Shown here in pieces: positions 15,075 through 20,179 of a DNA stretch of 20,179 nt (position 1 is the stretch's first letter; each line of letters begins with the position of its first letter). A program made the translations under genes and the position numbers. The DNA is taken from positions 1 to 20,179 of IMG/VR virus record IMGVR_UViG_3300042451_000626. The stretch is one strand, 5' to 3'. This DNA comes from a virus. The notes under the pieces were generated by a model. That model made no database searches, was not told where the DNA came from, and saw nothing but the letters and a program-made list of their open reading frames with translations.

Positions 15075-17135
15075 ATGATTGAATTTATGGATGAAAACGA
15101 TAAAGGTAAAAAAAAGACCGATGGGGGAACACCAGTTTTAGATAACTTTAGTAAGGACTTAAATAAATTGGCAAGTGAAGGAAAATTAGATCCTGTAATT
15201 GGTCGTGAAAAGGAAATTTTTAGAATTGCACAAGTATTATCTCGTAGAAAGAAAAATAACCCAATAATCATTGGTGAGCCAGGTGCGGGTAAAACTGCAA
15301 TTGTTGAGGGACTTGCAATGATGATACATAATGGTCAATGTCCAAAAAATTTATCAGATAAAAGAATCGTATCTTTAGATATTAACTCTATTGTTGCGGG
15401 TACAAAATATAGAGGTCAATTTGAGGAAAGAATGAAGATTATCATTGAGGAACTTCAAATGGCCCCAAATATCATCATCTTCATTGATGAGATCCACACA
15501 ATGGTTGGTGCTGGTAATAGTTCAGGTTCTTTAGACGCATCTAACATATTCAAACCTGCATTATCTCGTGGTGAACTTCAATGTATTGGGGCAACAACTT
15601 TAGATGAGTATCGTAGACATTTTGAAAAAGATGGAGCATTAGAAAGAAGATTCCAAAAAATTGTTATTGATCCATCTACCAAAGAAGAAACCTTTGAAAT
15701 CCTTAAACAAAGTAAGGGTAAATATGAAGAACATCACAAAGTTAACTATACTGATGAGGCATTGTTATTATGTGTAGAATTGGCAGATCGTTATATCACA
15801 GATCGTGAATTTCCTGATAAGGCGTTTGATATTTTGGATGAGGTTGGATCAAGAATGCAAATTGACATTAAACTTCCTGAAATTATTGAAAAATTAAAAC
15901 AGGATGCTCAAGACATTAAAAAAGAAAAGGTAAATGTCATTAAAAAACAAAACTACGAACAAGCAGCAGAATTACGTGATAAAGAACGTAAAATTTTAAC
16001 TGATTTGGAAAACGAAAAGAAAAAATTTGACAATGAACTTAAAACAAGTAAACGTGGTATTCCAGAAGAGATAATTTATGAGGTAGTTTCAAATATGACT
16101 AAAATACCTGTAAGTAAGATAAATATTGATGAGAAAAATTCTTTAGTTAATTTAGAATCAACATTAAACACTAACGTTATTGGTCAAGAAGAAGCCGTTG
16201 GTAAAATATCTAAATCAATTAGAAGAAATCGTGTTGGAATTAAAGATCCAAATAGACCTATCGGTTCATTCATCTTTTTAGGGTCTACAGGTGTTGGTAA
16301 AACATTCTTAGCAAAACAATTAGCAAAAGAAATATTCGGTAGTGAGGATAATCTTATCCGTGTGGATATGTCCGAATACCAAGAAAAACACACAATATCA
16401 AGATTAATTGGATCTCCTCCAGGATATGTAGGACACGAAGAAGGTGGACAACTTACAGAACAAGTTAAAAACAAACCTTATTGTGTTATTTTATTTGATG
16501 AGATTGAGAAGGCAAATAAAGATATATTTTCAACGTTATTACAGATGTTAGATGATGGACATCTAACTGATGGGTTAGGTAGAAAGATCAATTTCAAGAA
16601 TTGTTTGATTATCATGACATCTAACATTGGTGTTAGAAAATTACAAGACTTTGGTACAGGTGTTGGTTTCAAATCAAGTAACTCAAGTGAAGTTGTCCAA
16701 GAAGAACAAAAAAGAGATGTTCTTAAAAAAGAACTTAGTAAATTTTTCGCCCCTGAATTTTTAAATAGAATTGATGATGTTGTTATATTTAACTCTCTAA
16801 ATAAAGATAACATTGATAAAATTGTAAAATTAGAAATTGATATTTTAGTTAAAAGACTAAAATCTATGAAGTATAATTTCACATATGAAAATTCAATAAT
16901 TGATTTAATTTCAAAAGTTGGTTTTGATGAGATATTTGGGGCAAGACCAATTAAAAGAGCAATTCAAAATAAAATAGAAGATTTAATATCTGAAAAAATC
17001 TTAACAGGTGAAGTTACAGAAAACAAAGATTATAGGTTATTTGTTAAAACAGAAAATGATGAACAAATAATTGATCTTGAAGAAAAAGTAATAATGGAAC
17101 CTAAGAAAAAAGTTAGAAAGAAAAAGGGAGAATAA
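15075..17135 (+). CDS. clpC: ClpC-type AAA+ unfoldase lacking the Clp N-domain
   Basis: A double-ring AAA+ unfoldase of 686 residues. D1: Walker A GEPGAGKT (67-74), Walker B IIIFIDE (133-139), pore loop KYRG (111-114), arginine finger ERRF (190-193). A UVR/middle segment follows (about 283-304, KEKVNVIKKQNYEQAAELRD). D2: Walker A GSTGVGKT (403-410), Walker B VILFDE (471-476), pore GYVG (450-453), sensor-2 GARP (622-625). A VGF tripeptide (530-532) sits where ClpC and ClpA carry the ClpP-docking loop, so it is not ClpB. The usual ~150-residue Clp N-domain is absent: the protein starts just before TPVLDNF, the D1 entry. The start at 15075 is preferred over an in-frame ATG at 15009 because the latter lies in the operator palindrome and has a poor N-terminus. 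Degradation would need host ClpP; none is seen here. The tail is Lys-rich. Confidence 0.93.
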   Translation: MIEFMDENDKGKKKTDGGTPVLDNFSKDLNKLASEGKLDPVIGREKEIFRIAQVLSRRKKNNPIIIGEPGAGKTAIVEGLAMMIHNGQCPKNLSDKRIVSLDINSIVAGTKYRGQFEERMKIIIEELQMAPNIIIFIDEIHTMVGAGNSSGSLDASNIFKPALSRGELQCIGATTLDEYRRHFEKDGALERRFQKIVIDPSTKEETFEILKQSKGKYEEHHKVNYTDEALLLCVELADRYITDREFPDKAFDILDEVGSRMQIDIKLPEIIEKLKQDAQDIKKEKVNVIKKQNYEQAAELRDKERKILTDLENEKKKFDNELKTSKRGIPEEIIYEVVSNMTKIPVSKINIDEKNSLVNLESTLNTNVIGQEEAVGKISKSIRRNRVGIKDPNRPIGSFIFLGSTGVGKTFLAKQLAKEIFGSEDNLIRVDMSEYQEKHTISRLIGSPPGYVGHEEGGQLTEQVKNKPYCVILFDEIEKANKDIFSTLLQMLDDGHLTDGLGRKINFKNCLIIMTSNIGVRKLQDFGTGVGFKSSNSSEVVQEEQKRDVLKKELSKFFAPEFLNRIDDVVIFNSLNKDNIDKIVKLEIDILVKRLKSMKYNFTYENSIIDLISKVGFDEIFGARPIKRAIQNKIEDLISEKILTGEVTENKDYRLFVKTENDEQIIDLEEKVIMEPKKKVRKKKGE

Positions 17136-17148
17136 CCTCCCTTTTTTT
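17124..17148. terminator. Bidirectional terminator between clpC and peptidase genes
   Basis: AAGGGAG, a six-base loop that contains the clpC stop codon, and CTCCCTT, followed by T residues (17142-17148) on the plus strand and by five T residues on the minus strand. It can serve both convergent genes. Confidence 0.88.
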
Positions 17149-17150
17149 AT

Positions 17151-17936
17151 TTAGTGTTTTTCGTAACCTAATTCCTCAATCATCATCTTACCAACTTTAA
17201 TTCCATTGTAAGTGTCCTCTACGACCACATATTCGTTTCTTGTATGGTAGTTGTAGTATCCAATAGATATATTGAAACACGGGATGTTAAACATAGTTCT
17301 AATTGGGTAAATGTCTGTGTAAGGATGTTTGTGATATTTCGTATCAGATGGAAAGTGTTCTGTAATCAATCGTCCACCAACTTCAAAGAATTTACTATCA
17401 CGATCAAACATACTTCTTCCCATCAAGAACTCAGAAATCATATTATTCTCAGGAGCGTCAAATTGAATCCCATAACCAACATTTGTGAAAAACTCAGGAT
17501 CCGCCTTAAATGAACCTTTACAACCTGTTTCCTCAGATACAAAAAACGCAGCTTTTAAATTAGGTAGTTCATTCAACAATTCCAAACAACCGTACACACC
17601 ACATTTATCGTCACCACCAATACCTGTTGGTTCGTCATTGTCGTTATACGCTTTTAATGATAATTTTACATTGCCCTGAGCGTCAGGTAACATTTCTTCA
17701 AATACATTAATTGTATCAATGTTATGTACCGTATCGGTATGTGCCATCACACAAGGGAAATATGATACGTTTTCATCGGTTTGTTTTGTTGCATAAATGT
17801 TTGACATTTCGTCAACATAAAAGGGAATATTGTTTTTGGTCAACCAATTTGTGATAAATTGAACCATTCTTTCTTCCTGATAAGTTTTAGTGGGTACAGA
17901 TAATACCTCCTTCAATAATTCATAATTTCGTTCCAT
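17151..17936 (-). CDS. Short M20-type zinc metallopeptidase
   Basis: This is a co-catalytic zinc aminopeptidase or dipeptidase of the M20 (PepT-like) group or a near relative. Expected ligands are in order: H66 in VMAHTDTV, D109 or D110 in GIGGDDKCGVY, the catalytic E135 and zinc-binding E136 in FFVSEETGCKG, D160 in IQFDAPEN, and H231 in NYHTRNEY. With 261 residues it is about 120-150 shorter than PepT or carboxypeptidase G; the gap between D160 and H231 (71 residues) is too small for the usual dimerisation/lid domain, so this is a minimal single-domain form. The substrate is probably small peptides. Next to a Clp unfoldase it could finish the breakdown of ClpP products (inference). A host-like TATATTTG box lies four bases upstream of ATG 17936. 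Confidence 0.85.
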   Translation of the reverse strand: MERNYELLKEVLSVPTKTYQEERMVQFITNWLTKNNIPFYVDEMSNIYATKQTDENVSYFPCVMAHTDTVHNIDTINVFEEMLPDAQGNVKLSLKAYNDNDEPTGIGGDDKCGVYGCLELLNELPNLKAAFFVSEETGCKGSFKADPEFFTNVGYGIQFDAPENNMISEFLMGRSMFDRDSKFFEVGGRLITEHFPSDTKYHKHPYTDIYPIRTMFNIPCFNISIGYYNYHTRNEYVVVEDTYNGIKVGKMMIEELGYEKH

Positions 17937-17940
17937 AACA

Positions 17941-17948
17941 CAAATATA
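17941..17948 (-). promoter_or_regulatory. Host-like -7 box (TATATTTG) before the peptidase gene
   Basis: Minus-strand TATATTTG fits the Bacteroidota -7 consensus TAnnTTTG; no clear -33 TTTG is seen at the expected distance. It is only four bases from the ATG, so the message would be nearly leaderless. Confidence 0.35.
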
Positions 17949-17963
17949 GACAATTAATTTGAA

Positions 17964-19337
17964 TTATAAAAATTTTTTTCTTACTATTCTTCTTTCATTA
18001 AATAATTCTGGTTGATTGTCCAATTGATATAAACCATCAACATCCAAAAGTCTTTGATGGTATTTACCGGTCTTATCGTTATGAACGTTAACTAAAACTT
18101 TATTAGTTTCAGGTTGGACCTTTAAAATTAAAAATTGTAGGTTTGGATCCTTTTCTGTTTGTCTCCATTCATACCCATATGTTTTTTCAACATGATCTAA
18201 CATTTCATTGTAATCATCAATATTAATAAAACGATCATCCTCTTGTACTTTTTCTAACATTGAGTCCAAACTTTTTGAGAAATACTCTTGCATAACATTA
18301 TCGTCCCAATCATCACAATTTACTTCATACATTAACTCATTCCAATAACCTCTATCTTTCTTATCATAAAGTTTTATTAATTTATTTAATAACTCACTTA
18401 ACGTAAATTTATCATTTTCAACATCACTATACCAATGTAATAATACTCCAACAGTTGTTTCAAATCTATATCCTCTATGTATTTCTTTTATTCCGAATTT
18501 ATCAAATGGTTTAGCAATCTCACCTAAGATTATATCTTTAACCACATCATCAATACAATCTTGCCATTTGGATGCGTACTCATAAATTAAATCATCAACA
18601 ATTCTTCCAAAGTGTTCACTTAAAATAGCCGCAATACCTCTTTTACTACTAAGTTCAGCTCTATTTCCATAAAATTTGGCAACTTGGATAGCTTTACGTT
18701 GGTTTTCAGTGTTAAAATGGTATTCAATAAATTCACCCTCTTTCCATCTATCCTCCTCACCATATGTGTCAGTATCACGACCTGAGTAATTACCAACAAA
18801 CGTTCTATAAGTATATACATCATCAATAGACTCAACATTAATGGTGTCTAAAAAAACTTCATCATCTTCAAATTTAATAATAACCTTAGAATTACTTGGG
18901 TTCCTTTCATTGAAGTTTATCCCATCAATTATTGGATCGTCACCATTATCATTCCATTTAGGGTCATAACCTTTGGAAACCTCTTTTAAAAATTCATATG
19001 TTTTACCACCTTTAATCAACGGTGATAATATCTTTAATGAAGATAAAAATGCACGTTTTAAATCGTTTACAGTAACAATTTCATTGTTTTTATTAAGGTC
19101 TCTAATAACACTACCATCCTTATCATTAAAAATAGAATATATATTTTTATCCTTTTTACTAATTATAAAATATAGATCACCATTTCTATAGTGACTATTC
19201 CAATTATCATTACCATAAAAATCAGTTCCAAAATATTGGGCAGATTTTAAATTTAATGTTTTAACAACTTTAACGTTCTCATCATCCTGTATTATATCAA
19301 CATCCTCATCGTATGGGTTATATTTTCCCTTTTCCAT
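17964..19337 (-). CDS. Unknown 457-aa phage protein
   Basis: I do not recognise an enzyme family. The N-terminal part contains SAQYFGTDFYGNDNWNSHY followed by GDLYFIISKKDKNIYSIF (about 32-70), a layout (Y-G..W...Y..G.LY.I..K) seen in a group of phage proteins of unknown function. Acidic, aromatic-rich stretches follow. The middle (about 220-330) is helical with ELSSKRGIAAILSEHFGRIVDDLI; the last part has a beta-like LQFLILKVQPETNKVLVNVHN and a basic C-terminus. There are no membrane segments. A one-mismatch TATTTATT motif lies four bases upstream of ATG 19337 (19342-19349). It is the last minus-strand gene before the tmRNA, with which it is divergent, and may share a transcript with the peptidase gene 27 bases downstream. 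Confidence 0.75.
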   Translation of the reverse strand: MEKGKYNPYDEDVDIIQDDENVKVVKTLNLKSAQYFGTDFYGNDNWNSHYRNGDLYFIISKKDKNIYSIFNDKDGSVIRDLNKNNEIVTVNDLKRAFLSSLKILSPLIKGGKTYEFLKEVSKGYDPKWNDNGDDPIIDGINFNERNPSNSKVIIKFEDDEVFLDTINVESIDDVYTYRTFVGNYSGRDTDTYGEEDRWKEGEFIEYHFNTENQRKAIQVAKFYGNRAELSSKRGIAAILSEHFGRIVDDLIYEYASKWQDCIDDVVKDIILGEIAKPFDKFGIKEIHRGYRFETTVGVLLHWYSDVENDKFTLSELLNKLIKLYDKKDRGYWNELMYEVNCDDWDDNVMQEYFSKSLDSMLEKVQEDDRFINIDDYNEMLDHVEKTYGYEWRQTEKDPNLQFLILKVQPETNKVLVNVHNDKTGKYHQRLLDVDGLYQLDNQPELFNERRIVRKKFL

Positions 19338-19389
19338 ATAAAATAAATATCAAAAAATTTTGATTATTGTAGGTTTACACTTATCTTTG

Positions 19390-19397
19390 TATTTATA
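19390..19397 (+). promoter_or_regulatory. TATTTATA motif upstream of the tmRNA
   Basis: The octamer is on the plus strand here, matching the direction of the tmRNA, 23 bases before its mature 5' end. It is an independent, opposite-strand instance of the motif. Confidence 0.55.
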
Positions 19398-19420
19398 ATA
19401 TAATAAGTTATTTGACATAT

Positions 19421-19830
19421 GGGGGTGTTTTTGGATTTGACAGGTATTGGCTGAAGACAAAGGGCACGTGGAGACTGAATTAATCTCCTTAAAAACTGAT
19501 TCACAAAAACAATCGGCGACGTTTTATCGAAAATGGAAACTCTTGGTTTACTAAGAGAATCTGAAGTTACTGTAGCCTAAGAGGTTTACGGAAACGGGGG
19601 GTCGGTGGACACATAACCTAGCAACAGAAGTCTTTATGGTGGAATACGATTGAACCATAAATCGAGTCGTCCATTGGTTGTTGATTTACGATGGTGAAGA
19701 ACAAATCAACTTTGTTTTTGGTCAAATTAAAACCAAATATTTTGGGGTATTAGAAAATACCAACCTAAACGTGTAGTCCTTATCTGACAGGATATTATGG
19801 ACCGGAGTTCGAGCCTCCGCACCTCCACCA
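19421..19830 (+). ncRNA. ssrA: tmRNA (transfer-messenger RNA), one-piece
   Basis: The ends pair as a tRNA-like acceptor stem: GGGGGTG at 19421-19427 with CACCTCC at 19820-19826, then A-CCA encoded at 19827-19830. The T-arm is CGGAG-TTCGAGC-CTCCG (19803-19819). The 5' side has the tmRNA signature TGGATTTGACAGG. A PK1-type stem GGAGA (19470-19474) with TCTCC (19484-19488) precedes the resume site. The mRNA-like frame runs 19515-19580, followed by the usual pseudoknot-rich region. The RNA rescues stalled ribosomes with SmpB and tags the nascent protein for proteolysis; no smpB is seen in the window. Length (410) is typical (350-420). It is flanked by a TATTTATA motif and a terminator, so it is a stand-alone transcription unit rather than a degraded remnant. 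Confidence 0.95.
19515..19580 (+). other. tmRNA tag reading frame (21 residues, then TAA)
   Basis: By alignment with Bacteroidota tmRNAs, the resume codon is GGC in CAATC-GGC-GAC. The frame gives a 21-residue tag starting GDVLSK, with METLGLLR in the middle and ending ESEVTVA before TAA. Bacterial tags are typically about 8-15 residues and end in ALAA or similar; the -TVA end is atypical, as is the length, though long tags are known in other phage tmRNAs. Frame choice relies on the conserved context and the stop position; other frames hit stops or lack the GGC start. Confidence 0.8.
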
Positions 19831-19835
19831 AATGT

Positions 19836-19863
19836 AAACCTCATCTTCGGATGGGGTTTTTTT
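19836..19863 (+). terminator. Terminator after the tmRNA
   Basis: AAACCTCATC, a TTCG tetraloop, GATGGGGTTT and a T-run: a 10-bp stem with one G-T pair, starting six bases after the tmRNA CCA end. Confidence 0.92.
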
Positions 19864-19890
19864 ATGTGTTAATATTATATTTTAGTGCAT

Positions 19891-19913
19891 AAAAAAAGGG
19901 ACTAATTGTCCCT
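19891..19913 (-). terminator. Terminator of a minus-strand transcript entering from the right
   Basis: Minus strand: AGGGAC, AATTA loop, GTCCCT and six or more T residues. It shows that something to its right is transcribed leftward, which supports the RNA candidate below. Confidence 0.85.
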
Positions 19914-19936
19914 GAATGTCTTATATATGTTTTAAT

Positions 19937-20179
19937 AAAAAAAACCTGAGATTACAGTTTTCGTAAGTGTCTTTCGAGTCATTATTGGTTCTACTCTTAT
20001 CCACAGGATTTTGTCCTGTAACACTCATTACCGATTGGTTAGACCAATCACTCCTTGACGATACAACTACTCTCTTACTACTCCTGTCTCCCCAAGATTG
20101 CGTCCTGGTTCGGTCTTCGACGACCTAGAGATTTTTCATAAAAATACGGTCAAACTTGCGGTTATCACGTTCCACTGAC
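19937..20179 (-). ncRNA. Candidate structured RNA (right end outside window)
   Basis: No convincing gene fills this stretch. On the minus strand it holds a series of hairpins: ATTTTT/AAAAAT (20131-20145), GGTC/GACC with loop GTCGAA (20112-20125), CCAGG/CTTGG with a 7-base loop (20092-20108), GATTGG/CCAATC (20033-20049) and ACAGGA/TCCTGT (20003-20019). An outer stem TGAGTGTT (20020-20027) pairs with GACACTTA (19964-19971). Between 20030 and 20129, 49 of 100 bases are G or C, high for this A/T-rich window. It ends in CTCAGG plus eight T residues (19937-19944) and a terminator follows. The alternative is the end of a protein (17 codons to a TAG at 20125-20127), with the RNA as its 3' part. Large phage RNAs such as GOLLD or ROOL often lie near tRNA-like genes, but I cannot match this to either. 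Confidence 0.45.

Noticed and set aside
19421-19830. tmRNA as a prophage attachment site remnant
   Set aside because: tmRNA genes are common integration sites, but the gene is complete with its own signals, no integrase or repeated 3' end is visible, and the genome is T4-like.
19937-20179. Group I intron, RNase P RNA or tRNA at the right edge
   Set aside because: None of the conserved core segments I know for these RNAs is present, and no cloverleaf can be drawn.
1-20179. Conventional tRNA genes
   Set aside because: Scanning both strands by eye for T-loop and acceptor patterns gave only the tmRNA; a tRNA search program would be decisive.

Overview
The window looks like part of a T4-related (myovirus) genome whose host is probably a member of the Bacteroidota. 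The T4 signature is an ordered head-morphogenesis block on the minus strand: large terminase (gp17), portal (gp20), prohead protease (gp21), scaffold (gp22) and major capsid protein (gp23, cut by the left edge). The host guess rests on four things: start codons preceded by A/T-rich leaders with essentially no Shine-Dalgarno sequence, a ClpC-type ATPase with a Bacteroidota-like D2 region, a bS21 of Bacteroidota length, and a tmRNA whose resume site (..AATC-GGC-GA..) resembles Bacteroidota ssrA. Base composition is A/T-rich throughout.

Layout. 1-9219 (minus): capsid protein, scaffold, a small DUF4494-like protein, protease, a 155-aa unknown, a 238-aa unknown, portal, a 56-aa unknown and terminase. 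The cluster is interrupted at 4486-4674 by a plus-strand gene for ribosomal protein bS21. 9242-13393 (minus): a terminator, then a tightly packed four-gene operon of probable virion or assembly proteins (483, 135, 293 and 456 aa) with overlapping starts and stops. 13470-14912 (minus): a Pol-beta-fold nucleotidyltransferase, a KTSC-domain protein and a protein with two UVR motifs. 15075-17135 (plus): a ClpC-type AAA+ unfoldase without the Clp N-domain, divergent from the UVR gene across a region holding two palindromic operator-like sites. 17151-19337 (minus): a short M20-type metallopeptidase and a 457-aa unknown. 19421-19830 (plus): a complete one-piece tmRNA with its own promoter-like motif and terminator. 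19831-20179: terminators and a probable structured RNA on the minus strand, running off the right edge.

How it may fit together. Besides building heads, the window carries a cluster of translation and protein-turnover functions: bS21, tmRNA with a non-standard 21-residue tag, ClpC with a ClpP-docking VGF loop, a UVR-motif protein that could be its adaptor, and a peptidase. All three plus-strand genes (bS21, ClpC, tmRNA) are host-like ribosome or proteostasis functions. I infer, but cannot show, that tmRNA, ClpC and peptidase form a phage-dedicated tag-and-degrade route.

A recurrent octamer, TATTTATA read in the direction of the gene, sits just upstream of many genes on both strands, several times directly abutting the previous stop codon or a terminator. 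It is the best candidate for the phage promoter and is the exact reverse complement of the T4 late promoter octamer.
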